Assembly (NCBI GenBank): GCA_012515495.1
Contig: JAAYYH010000223.1
Location: 1-8,430, forward strand
Source: Coriobacteriaceae bacterium
Lineage (GTDB): Bacteria > Actinomycetota > Coriobacteriia > Coriobacteriales > UBA8131
DNA length: 8,430 bases
Direction: 5' to 3'
The notes beneath the pieces were generated by a model. The model had not been told where the DNA came from, did no database searches, and worked only from the letters and a program-made list of their open reading frames with translations. A program made the position numbers and the translations under genes. Positions 1 to 6,204 of this stretch are shown piece by piece. Each line of letters begins with the position of its first letter. Positions within the stretch are counted from its first letter, which is position 1.

Positions 1-1210
1 CCGCTCCTTTGACGATCCACGGATCAAGCTGGTGACGTTTGCGAGGAATGAGGGATGTAACGCCGCGATAGCTGACTGCGGGCACAGATCAGTGGGTGAA
101 TACATCGCGAACCTCTGCTCGGATGATGTCTGGGAACTTGACAAGCTCGAGAAGCAGGTACGCTTCCTAGATGAGAACCTAGGCATCGACGCCGTCTTCA
201 CCAAGGTCAGGCTCATCGATGAGGAGGGTGAGGATTTCCACGATCACGATCACCCTTATCATGGCGTCTTCGAGGTCGAGAATCGAACCCGTGATCAGTG
301 GTTCAGGCAATTCTTCCTTACAGGCAATTGTTTGTGTATGCCCAGCGTCTTGATCCGCTCCACGGTTTATCGTGAGCTTTTTTTCCAGGATTGTCGAATG
401 GCCTCTCTTGGTGACTTCGACCTTTGGGTACGCTTTTGCATGGATCATGATCTGCATATCATCGATGAGCGATTGACACGATTTCGCATACGCGCTAATG
501 AGTCCAATGCCAGCGGGAACAAGATCGAGAATCACATTCGCGTCCATTTCGAGTACAAGCAGATTATGGATCAATACCTGTCAATCCAATCAACAAGTCG
601 CTTGCTCGATATCTTCCCCGAATGTGCCGATTTCGGGCCTGTCTCAGCGGATGCAATCCCGTATCTGTTGGGGAGAAGGGCGATCGAAACAACAGAGAGG
701 TTCCGTCAGCTTTGGGGACTTGAGACCATCTTCCGTTTCATGGCAGACGAGCAGGCAGTGAACCTGCTGCGTGAGCAGTATGGATTCAGATACAAGGACC
801 TGCATGGGATCGCGTCTCAGCTTGATACATTTGCGCTTCGAGAATGCTTGCAAAAGACTAATCACATCCATCAATTGGAAACAGAGTTGAACGGCTGGGA
901 GGAATCGCTGTTGAAGCTGCGAACAGATATGGAGGAGGAGGCCAGAATCTGGGCGCAGCGGGAATCCGACTACGCACAGCGAATTGCCAGCTGTGAAACA
1001 CAGGTGGCTGCTCTCACAGCGCAGTACGCTGAAGCCTGTCAGCAGCGGGAATCCGCTCAACGTGAGGCCACTGTGGCGTCAGAGGAGATCAGGCGCATGA
1101 AGGCAACGCTGAGCTGGAGGGTGACAAGTCCCCTGCGCTGGATACGAAGGAACCTGAAAAGCCCTGACCAGAATTTTGCTCAAGGCGAAAATCAAGAGGT
1201 GGGGAAGTGA
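1..1210 (+). CDS. Family 2 (GT-A fold) glycosyltransferase, 5' end cut by the window edge, with C-terminal coiled coil
   Basis: Probably transfers a sugar from a nucleotide sugar to a growing surface glycan on the cytoplasmic side. The frame is open from base 2, and the first visible residues, DDPRIKLV then NEGCNAA, are mid-domain GT2 sequence, so the true start lies upstream. The metal/nucleotide-binding segment reads LCSDDVW (SDD codons at 119-127). It has Cys where many relatives have the first Asp of DSDD, a position that does vary in the family. GDFDLW (410-427) matches the usual acceptor/catalytic-base region. A His/Asp-rich run HDHDHPYH lies between them. From about 836 to 1096 the protein is a charged, Gln/Glu-rich coiled coil, followed by SWRVTSPLRW (1112-1141) and a basic tail, an ending I know from other polysaccharide-cluster transferases. 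No membrane segment is visible. The stop overlaps the next gene by 4 bases. Class is confident; donor and acceptor are unknown. Confidence 0.9.
   Translation, partial: RSFDDPRIKLVTFARNEGCNAAIADCGHRSVGEYIANLCSDDVWELDKLEKQVRFLDENLGIDAVFTKVRLIDEEGEDFHDHDHPYHGVFEVENRTRDQWFRQFFLTGNCLCMPSVLIRSTVYRELFFQDCRMASLGDFDLWVRFCMDHDLHIIDERLTRFRIRANESNASGNKIENHIRVHFEYKQIMDQYLSIQSTSRLLDIFPECADFGPVSADAIPYLLGRRAIETTERFRQLWGLETIFRFMADEQAVNLLREQYGFRYKDLHGIASQLDTFALRECLQKTNHIHQLETELNGWEESLLKLRTDMEEEARIWAQRESDYAQRIASCETQVAALTAQYAEACQQRESAQREATVASEEIRRMKATLSWRVTSPLRWIRRNLKSPDQNFAQGENQEVGK
955..1055 (+). repeat. Pair of 14-base direct repeats inside the glycosyltransferase coiled coil
   Basis: GCAGCGGGAATCCG occurs at 955-968 and again at 1042-1055. 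The copies are 87 bases (29 codons) apart and in the same reading frame, and both encode QRES. The surrounding residues show only loose similarity. It may be a trace of local duplication that lengthened the coiled coil, or chance in Gln/Glu-rich coding sequence. The repeat is directly visible; its origin is inference. Confidence 0.5.
1196..1200 (+). promoter_or_regulatory. Ribosome binding site for the ketoisomerase gene
   Basis: GAGGT lies 6 bases before the GTG at 1207 and inside the end of the glycosyltransferase gene. It supports the GTG start and the GTGA overlap between the two genes. Confidence 0.7.
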
Positions 1211-1638
1211 AAGCAGAGAGCTCCGAACATTCAGTAGGGACGATTATCCCCGTTGAGCTCCATCAGAGCGAACGCGGCAGCCTGATCACCATCCAAGCGC
1301 GAAAGGACATCCCGTTTGCTATCTGTAGAGCCTACACAATCTTCGCAGTACCAGCCGATGCGATCAGGGGATGTCACGCTCACCGAAAGGAAAGACAATT
1401 CCTAGTTTGCTTGCATGGCAGTTGTTCCATCCTCTTGGACGATGGCTGTTATCAACAGGAATATCTGTTGGACAGTCCCCGTGAGGGATTGCTTATCGGT
1501 ACAAATGTTTGGCGCGTGTTATCGGGTTTCTCTGGTGATTGCGTCTTGAATATTCTGTCGGATAGTCCTTATGATCCCGAAGATTATATCTTCGATTACG
1601 ATGAGTTCAAGAAATCTGCAACGGCTGGGGGCGAGTGA
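1207..1638 (+). CDS. dTDP-4-keto-6-deoxyglucose 3,4-ketoisomerase, FdtA/QdtA (WxcM-like) cupin family
   Basis: Small cytoplasmic cupin enzyme that moves the keto group of dTDP-4-keto-6-deoxyglucose from C4 to C3, supplying the substrate for a 3-aminotransferase. The 143 residues fit the family size of roughly 135-140. Visible family marks are RGCHAH (residues 54-59) with the two active-site histidines H57 and H59, the cupin strand around FLVCLHGSCSILLDDG, the VW motif (101-102), FSGDCVLNILSDSPYD and the closing DYIFDYDEF. The GTG start overlaps the glycosyltransferase stop by 4 bases, and the aminotransferase starts 4 bases after its stop. FdtA makes the galacto product (leading to Fuc3N) and QdtA the gluco product (leading to Qui3N). 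Here the residue before Gly24 is Arg23, which I recall as FdtA-like, while the residue after VW is Arg103, which I recall as QdtA-like. The stereochemistry is therefore left open and no symbol is given. Confidence 0.93.
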   Translation: MKAESSEHSVGTIIPVELHQSERGSLITIQARKDIPFAICRAYTIFAVPADAIRGCHAHRKERQFLVCLHGSCSILLDDGCYQQEYLLDSPREGLLIGTNVWRVLSGFSGDCVLNILSDSPYDPEDYIFDYDEFKKSATAGGE

Positions 1639-1642
1639 GACG

Positions 1643-2749
1643 ATGATCGAATTGATTGAATTCCTCAATCTGGCTCAAGTCAACAGGCCGATTGAATCAC
1701 AGCTGAGCAAAGCGCTGTTACGGGTAATCGAGCGCGGTGATTTCATACTCGGGCCAGAGAGTTCAGGATTCGAGCAGTCTTTTGCCAACTATATCGGCGT
1801 CAAACATGCCATAGGCACTGGTAGTGGCCTGGATGCGCTGACCCTGATCATCAGCGCGTTGAATCTGCCAAGTGGTTCGGAGATCATCGTGCCAGCCAAT
1901 ACCTACATTGCCACAATCTTGGCGATTCTACACAATCAGTGTGTACCGATACTTGTTGAACCTTGCGTGGAAACCCATAACATCGATGTGACACACTTGT
2001 CAGACTTCCTGAGCGACCGCACAAGGGCAGTTATAGCCGTTCACCTTTACGGACAGATATCAGACTGGACAGCAATCGAGGAATTCACTGACAGGCATGG
2101 TCTCATCCTGATTGAAGACGCTGCTCAGGCTCATGGCGCTTCCACGGCTGGCCGAAAAGCCGGGGCACTTGGTGATGCAGCCGCTTTCAGCTTCTACCCA
2201 ACAAAAAACCTCGGTGCGCTTGGTGATGGTGGCATGGTGACTACAGATGACGACGCATTGGCGCAACGCGTCAGAGCCTTGCGAAACTACGGAAAAGGAG
2301 ATTCTGGTGTTAGCGAATCGATTGGCTGGAATTCACGGCTCGACGAATTACAGGCCGCTGTCTTACAGGTGAAGTTACCCTACCTTGACGCATGGAATAA
2401 TCGTCGCCGAGCGATTGCTCGAATCTACCAACAGAGGATCACCCACCCACTGGTTCAGCTGCCCAAGGCTGTTGAGCCAAACGCCCATGTATGGCACCAG
2501 TTCGTTATCCGCACAGAACAACGTGCGAGACTGGCCAGCCATCTGAGAGATAACGGCATTGGGACGGCGATCCATTATCCAGTGCCGGCGCATCGGCAAC
2601 CTGTATTGCGTGATCGTAGCAATGGCACGTTGCCGATAACAGAGCGCTTGAGCGATCAGATCCTCAGCTTACCGATGAACACCTCCCTGACAGATGAACA
2701 GGTTATCAGTATTGCCGAGGCCATCAATACTTGGCCTACAATCACCTGA
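1643..2749 (+). CDS. DegT/DnrJ/EryC1/StrS family PLP-dependent sugar aminotransferase (FdtB/QdtB-like)
   Basis: Predicted to transfer an amino group, normally from glutamate, to the 3-keto sugar made by the preceding enzyme, giving dTDP-3-amino-3,6-dideoxyhexose. The 368 residues match this family. Fold type I marks are visible: GTGSGLDAL (58-66) for phosphate binding, IVPANTYIA (82-90), EDAAQAHGA (158-166) where Asp159 should hold the pyridine nitrogen, and FYPTKNLGALGDGG (184-197) where Lys188 should form the Schiff base. GWNSRLDELQAA and a C-terminal IHYPVPAH segment follow. An upstream in-frame ATG at 1571 would overlap the ketoisomerase by 68 bases; the ATG at 1643 is preferred because MIELIEFLNL is a family-like N terminus and lies 4 bases after the previous stop. 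The ribosome binding site is weak, so coupling to the upstream gene is likely. 3-Amino specificity is inferred from the neighbour; a 4-aminotransferase is the main alternative. Confidence 0.93.
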   Translation: MIELIEFLNLAQVNRPIESQLSKALLRVIERGDFILGPESSGFEQSFANYIGVKHAIGTGSGLDALTLIISALNLPSGSEIIVPANTYIATILAILHNQCVPILVEPCVETHNIDVTHLSDFLSDRTRAVIAVHLYGQISDWTAIEEFTDRHGLILIEDAAQAHGASTAGRKAGALGDAAAFSFYPTKNLGALGDGGMVTTDDDALAQRVRALRNYGKGDSGVSESIGWNSRLDELQAAVLQVKLPYLDAWNNRRRAIARIYQQRITHPLVQLPKAVEPNAHVWHQFVIRTEQRARLASHLRDNGIGTAIHYPVPAHRQPVLRDRSNGTLPITERLSDQILSLPMNTSLTDEQVISIAEAINTWPTIT

Positions 2750-2797
2750 ACCTCAATCGTCTCAAGAGCCTACAGTGTCGCTCTCATCCTCTACATT
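2750..2797. other. Convergent intergenic gap between the sugar cluster and the trp operon
   Basis: The 48 bases separate the stop of the aminotransferase gene from the stop of trpA on the other strand. The only inverted repeat I found is AGAGC (2765-2769) facing GCTCT (2780-2784) across a 10-base loop. It is short, and neither strand follows it with a T-run, so I do not call a terminator. No promoter or small gene is evident. Confidence 0.6.
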
Positions 2798-3571
2798 TCA
2801 AACGTGGATTGCGTCTTTCAAGCTCTTGACATAATCCGTCAGCTCTCGACAAGCACCTTGAGGGTTAGCCGCGATGCGCTTCACGATACCGCTGCCTACG
2901 ATCACGCCATCGGCCTTCAGTGCCATCTCACGCGCTTGATCTGGCGTGTGTATACCAAATCCTACAGCGATAGGGGTTGTTGTGACCGAACGGATGACCT
3001 TGACGATGGCATCGATATCGGTGTTGATCTGGCTACGCACACCAGTTACGCCCATGGATGACACCAGATAGATGAAGCCGGTTGCTCCTGACGCTATCTG
3101 AGCGATACGCTGAGCAGAGGTTGGCGCTATCATCGAGATCAGATCCACACCATATGACGCAGCGACGTCATTCACCTCATCTTTCTCATCGAAGGGTAGG
3201 TCGGGAATGATGATGCCGTCTACCCCTGTCTGCGCGCAACGAGAGAAGAAGGGCTCGTACCCGTAATGGAGCACTGGGTTCAGGTAGGTTAATAGCACCA
3301 GTGGCACCGAGGTCTTCAGTCTGAGCGAGCTGACCAGTGAGAAGATATTCTCTGTTGTGGTATCGGCATGTAAGGCGCGCAGACTTGACTCCTGGATCAC
3401 GGGTCCTTCAGCGATGGGGTCCGAGAAAGGGATGCCGATCTCAATGAGGTTCGCGCCGGCATCGATTAAGGCGAGTATGTATTCCTCGCTCATCGCGATG
3501 CTGGGATCACCACCGGTGACATAACCGATAAAAGCTTTGCCATTGGCAAAGGCATTTGCAATTCTACTCAT
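2798..3571 (-). CDS. trpA: Tryptophan synthase alpha subunit
   Basis: Cleaves indole-3-glycerol phosphate to indole and glyceraldehyde 3-phosphate; indole is then channelled to the beta subunit in the cytoplasmic TrpAB complex. The 257-residue TIM barrel opens with FIGYVTGGDP (residues 14-23). Glu44 in LIEIGIPFSDP matches the catalytic Glu49 of the enteric enzyme. The second catalytic position, Asp60 in the enteric enzyme, is Glu55 here (IAEGPVIQ). Loop and phosphate motifs YLNPVLHYG, IIIPDLP, SMGVTGVR, GFGIHTP and GVIVGSGIV follow. The ATG at 3571 is chosen over one 13 codons upstream because it has a strong ribosome binding site and begins with the usual MSRIANAF; it overlaps trpB by 8 bases (ATGAGTAG). 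It is the last gene of the operon. Confidence 0.98.
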   Translation of the reverse strand: MSRIANAFANGKAFIGYVTGGDPSIAMSEEYILALIDAGANLIEIGIPFSDPIAEGPVIQESSLRALHADTTTENIFSLVSSLRLKTSVPLVLLTYLNPVLHYGYEPFFSRCAQTGVDGIIIPDLPFDEKDEVNDVAASYGVDLISMIAPTSAQRIAQIASGATGFIYLVSSMGVTGVRSQINTDIDAIVKVIRSVTTTPIAVGFGIHTPDQAREMALKADGVIVGSGIVKRIAANPQGACRELTDYVKSLKDAIHV

Positions 3572-4748
3572 CGATATTCCTTCCTCGATAGCGGGCGATG
3601 GCAGCAACATCCTTATCGCCTCGACCAGACAGACAGATGATCACGCAATCGTCACTGCTCAGCGTGGGTACGACCTTGCGCGCGTAAGCCACGGCGTGAG
3701 CGCTCTCAATGGCGCAGATGATACCCTCGGTTCGACTCAGGTACTCGAAGGCATCAACTGCTTCTTCGTCGGTGACTGGCTGATACTCTCCACGACCGAT
3801 GCTATGCAGATAGGCGTGCTCGGGACCGATGCCAGGATAATCCAGTCCGGCGCTGATCGAGTAGACCGGCGATATCTGCCCCTGATCGTTTTGGCAGAAA
3901 AAAGACTTCATACCGTGGAAGACACCAATCTCGCCAGCCGATATCGTCGCAGCGTGCTCACCGGTGGAGATTCCGCGTCCAGCTGCCTCGCAGCCTATCA
4001 ATCGCACTTGAGGGTCATCAATGAAATGGTAGAACATCCCCATGGCGTTGCTTCCGCCGCCTACACAGGCCAACACGGCTGCCGGCAACTTGCCTTCACG
4101 TTCAAGTATCTGACTACGGGCTTCAAGGCTGATGACGGATTGGAAGTCCCGCACCATCGTAGGAAAGGGGTGTGGCCCCATGACGGAACCAAGGATATAG
4201 TGTGTGTCGTCTACTCGACTCACCCATTCGCGCATCGTCTCATTCACGGCATCTTTCAGCGTCTGAGTGCCGCTGGTGACCGTGTGGACCTTGGCTCCGA
4301 GCAATTCCATGCGATAGACATTGAGGGCTTGTCTCTCGGTATCCTCGCGCCCCATGAACACCTCGCATTCGAGGTCGAGTAAGGCTGCGGCGGTGGCAGC
4401 GGCGACACCATGCTGGCCGGCACCGGTTTCAGCTATGACGCGGGTCTTGCCGCGCTTTTTGGCTAACAGGGCCTGCCCCAGTACGTTGTTGATCTTATGC
4501 GAACCTGTATGGTTGAGATCCTCGCGCTTGAGGTAGACTTTTGCACCTCCAAGTTCTTGGGTCATCTTCTTCGCGTAATAGAGCAGAGACGGGCGCCCGG
4601 CGTATTCGTTCAACAATGTGTTCAACTCTGAAATGAAACCCTTATCTTTCATGAAAGCGTTATAGGCCACCTCCAGATCCAGCAACTCATTCATCAGGGT
4701 CTCCGGTATATACTGTCCACCAAATATCCCAAAACGTCCTTTTTTCAC
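3564..4748 (-). CDS. trpB: Tryptophan synthase beta subunit (TrpB1 type)
   Basis: PLP enzyme that condenses indole with L-serine to give L-tryptophan, working as the alpha2-beta2 complex with TrpA. The 394 residues fit the family. Order of marks: FGIFGGQYIPETL near the N terminus, KREDLNHTGSHKINN with Schiff-base Lys85, AETGAGQHG with Glu107 as the expected catalytic acid, GRED (about 133), CVGGGSNAMGMF as the PLP-phosphate loop, GLDYPGIGPEH, and CLSGRGDKD with the serine that contacts the pyridine nitrogen. This is the TrpB1 form used with TrpA, not the stand-alone TrpB2. The start codon is GTG: GTGAAAAAAGGA reads as M-K-K-G, overlaps the trpF stop by 4 bases (GTGA) and has GAAGGGAG 6 bases upstream. 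A long open frame runs antisense (3537-4382) but is a shadow of this gene. Confidence 0.98.
   Translation of the reverse strand: MKKGRFGIFGGQYIPETLMNELLDLEVAYNAFMKDKGFISELNTLLNEYAGRPSLLYYAKKMTQELGGAKVYLKREDLNHTGSHKINNVLGQALLAKKRGKTRVIAETGAGQHGVAAATAAALLDLECEVFMGREDTERQALNVYRMELLGAKVHTVTSGTQTLKDAVNETMREWVSRVDDTHYILGSVMGPHPFPTMVRDFQSVISLEARSQILEREGKLPAAVLACVGGGSNAMGMFYHFIDDPQVRLIGCEAAGRGISTGEHAATISAGEIGVFHGMKSFFCQNDQGQISPVYSISAGLDYPGIGPEHAYLHSIGRGEYQPVTDEEAVDAFEYLSRTEGIICAIESAHAVAYARKVVPTLSSDDCVIICLSGRGDKDVAAIARYRGRNIDE
3578..3586 (-). promoter_or_regulatory. Ribosome binding site that fixes the trpA start
   Basis: Read on the minus strand this is GAGGAAGGA, ending 6 bases before the ATG at 3571. 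It lies inside the last codons of trpB and argues against the in-frame ATG at 3610. Confidence 0.8.
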
Positions 4749-5380
4749 GAGGCTCTCCCTTCACTTAGCAGCGTTTCTCGTACTTGTTGAACCAGCGACC
4801 TGATTTTCTCAGGATCCTTGTGACCGTTTGTTTCTACTCCGCTGCTAACATCAACGCAGAATGGCTGCAAAGCCAAAGCTTTTCCGATATTGTCTTCGTT
4901 GATACCGCCAGCGATGAAGCTGGAGCCTTGGATCAGACCACGCAGGGAACTAAGCCGGTTCCAATCAAAAGCGTATCCGCTACCTGGATTATGGTTATCG
5001 AACAGCAGGTGGTCGGCTCCCTGCGGCAAAGGCCAGGGCAGAGCTTGTCCATCATCCACCGGTATGGCGGCGATGACTGGAAGATCGCGTGCATAACCCT
5101 TGATCCTAGTTAGGCAGTCCGCGACATTTTGACCGTGTAATTGGGCCATCTGGATGACCCCTCGTTCATAAAGCGAGAGTATTTGTTCGGCATCGCCATC
5201 GACGAAGACACCAACTGAGATAATCCGACCATCCAACAGGGATCTCAATTGCAGCGCCTGTTCTGGTGAGACCTGTCGACGACTTTGAGCAAAGACGAAA
5301 CCGATGTAATCGGGCAACACAATATTCACAGCTTTGATGTCAGCCTCACGTGAGACTCCGCATATCTTGATACGCGTCAT
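4745..5380 (-). CDS. trpF: Phosphoribosylanthranilate isomerase
   Basis: Catalyses the Amadori rearrangement of N-(5'-phosphoribosyl)anthranilate to CdRP, the third step after chorismate, in the cytoplasm. The 211 residues match a single-domain TIM barrel. KICG near the N terminus carries the expected general base Cys7, and LLFDNHNPGSGYAFDW carries Asp128 in the place of the general acid. GFVF with SRR (about 27-35), VGVFVDG, QLHG, and the C-terminal phosphate-binding segments FIAGGI and VDVSSGVET are all present. It is not fused to TrpC, unlike the enteric bifunctional enzyme. The ATG at 5380 shares one base with the trpC stop (TGATG), and GAAGGGGG lies 7 bases upstream. The C-terminal DPEKIRSLV helix is normal for the family. 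Confidence 0.97.
   Translation of the reverse strand: MTRIKICGVSREADIKAVNIVLPDYIGFVFAQSRRQVSPEQALQLRSLLDGRIISVGVFVDGDAEQILSLYERGVIQMAQLHGQNVADCLTRIKGYARDLPVIAAIPVDDGQALPWPLPQGADHLLFDNHNPGSGYAFDWNRLSSLRGLIQGSSFIAGGINEDNIGKALALQPFCVDVSSGVETNGHKDPEKIRSLVQQVRETLLSEGRAS
4755..4762 (-). promoter_or_regulatory. Ribosome binding site supporting the GTG start of trpB
   Basis: GAAGGGAG on the minus strand, ending 6 bases before the GTG at 4748 and lying inside trpF. The same octamer at the same spacing precedes trpD. Confidence 0.75.
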
Positions 5381-6204
5381 CAGGATACCCCCTTCAAGGC
5401 TTGTAACGCCAAGCGCTTATCTGCTGCGCGCATCAGGCTCTCACCTACCAGCACAGCGTTAACATCAAGCGCGGCAAGCCGTTGTATGTCTGCTGGTGTA
5501 CTGATGCCGCTTTCCGACACGAATAAGACCTGCGTTGGTATATACGGGCGCAATCTTGCACTGGTTTCAAGGTCAACTTGGAAGGTCGTCAGGTCACGAT
5601 TGTTGACACCGATGATCCTAGCACCAGCTGCTAGAGCCTTCTGAATCTCTTCAGCACTGTGTACTTCAACCAATGCCGCCAGTTCCAGCTCCTCTGCCAG
5701 CATCAAAAAGAGTGTCAGCTGTGTGCTGGTAAGCAATGAGCAGATAAGCAGTACCGCAGAGGCTCCCAACACTCTCGACTCGAAAAGCTGATACTCGTCG
5801 ATGACGAAGTCCTTGCGCAGTATGGGTAACTGCGTCAACTGTGAGATTTCGTACAGATAATCGTTGCTACCTTGGAAGAAGTCCGGTTCAGTGAGCACCG
5901 AGATTGCGTCAGCACCGGCAGACTGATACTCACACGCGATCTGCTGATAGGGGAAGTCGTGAGCTATCAGTCCCTTCGAGGGCGAAGCACGCTTGATCTC
6001 GCAGATGAACGAAATGCCTGGCTGGGCCAAGCTGTCTTCAAATGCAGCGCTTCTGATATACGAGACCCCATTGAGCCGATCAACTGATTGGCGATCACTT
6101 TCCAGTGCTTCGAAGGCTTTAGCGCGCAAGATATCGGTGGGAAGGTGCTGCTTGGCACCCTCAATGCGTCGAGTGGTGTGAGCAACGATGTCATCGAGTA
6201 TCAT
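5380..6204 (-). CDS. trpC: Indole-3-glycerol phosphate synthase
   Basis: Closes the indole ring by converting CdRP to indole-3-glycerol phosphate with loss of CO2 and water. The 274 residues form a single-domain TIM barrel with the usual N-terminal extension (MILDDIVAHTTRRI). Catalytic marks are visible: FICEIKRASPSKG with Glu69 and Lys71, ILRKDFVID with Lys131 as the expected general acid, ALVEVH with Glu180, IGVNNRDL with Asn202-Arg203, and VSESGI with Glu231-Ser232. VGESLM near the C terminus is the phosphate-binding end. The ATG at 6204 lies inside trpD, giving a 14-base overlap, the longest in the operon, and a strong GGGAGGAG sits 6 bases before it. It is separate from trpF and from trpD. 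Confidence 0.98.
   Translation of the reverse strand: MILDDIVAHTTRRIEGAKQHLPTDILRAKAFEALESDRQSVDRLNGVSYIRSAAFEDSLAQPGISFICEIKRASPSKGLIAHDFPYQQIACEYQSAGADAISVLTEPDFFQGSNDYLYEISQLTQLPILRKDFVIDEYQLFESRVLGASAVLLICSLLTSTQLTLFLMLAEELELAALVEVHSAEEIQKALAAGARIIGVNNRDLTTFQVDLETSARLRPYIPTQVLFVSESGISTPADIQRLAALDVNAVLVGESLMRAADKRLALQALKGVS

Noticed and set aside
32..34. GTG as the start of the glycosyltransferase
   Set aside because: The frame is open to base 2 and the upstream residues (SFDDPRIKL) are conserved mid-domain GT2 sequence, so the GTG is an internal valine codon.
223..267. His/Asp-rich run in the glycosyltransferase as a metal-binding motif
   Set aside because: It lies between the conserved catalytic segments, where family members vary freely, and has no recognisable metal-site spacing.
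179..574. 131-codon minus-strand frame, and a similar one at 644-1060
   Set aside because: Both are antisense to the glycosyltransferase coding region and show no domain or ribosome binding site.
1571..1573. ATG giving a 24-residue longer aminotransferase
   Set aside because: It would overlap the ketoisomerase by 68 bases, has no ribosome binding site, and the extra residues do not resemble the family.
2765..2784. Hairpin as an intrinsic terminator
   Set aside because: The stem is only 5 bp with a 10-base loop and no T-run on either side, which is too weak to call.
3608..3610. ATG giving a 13-residue longer TrpA
   Set aside because: The ATG at 3571 has a strong binding site at the right spacing and the standard TrpA N terminus; the extension lies in trpB coding sequence.
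3537..4382. 281-codon open frame on the plus strand
   Set aside because: It is antisense to trpB, which is certain, and its product shows no recognisable domain; long antisense frames are expected from this codon usage.
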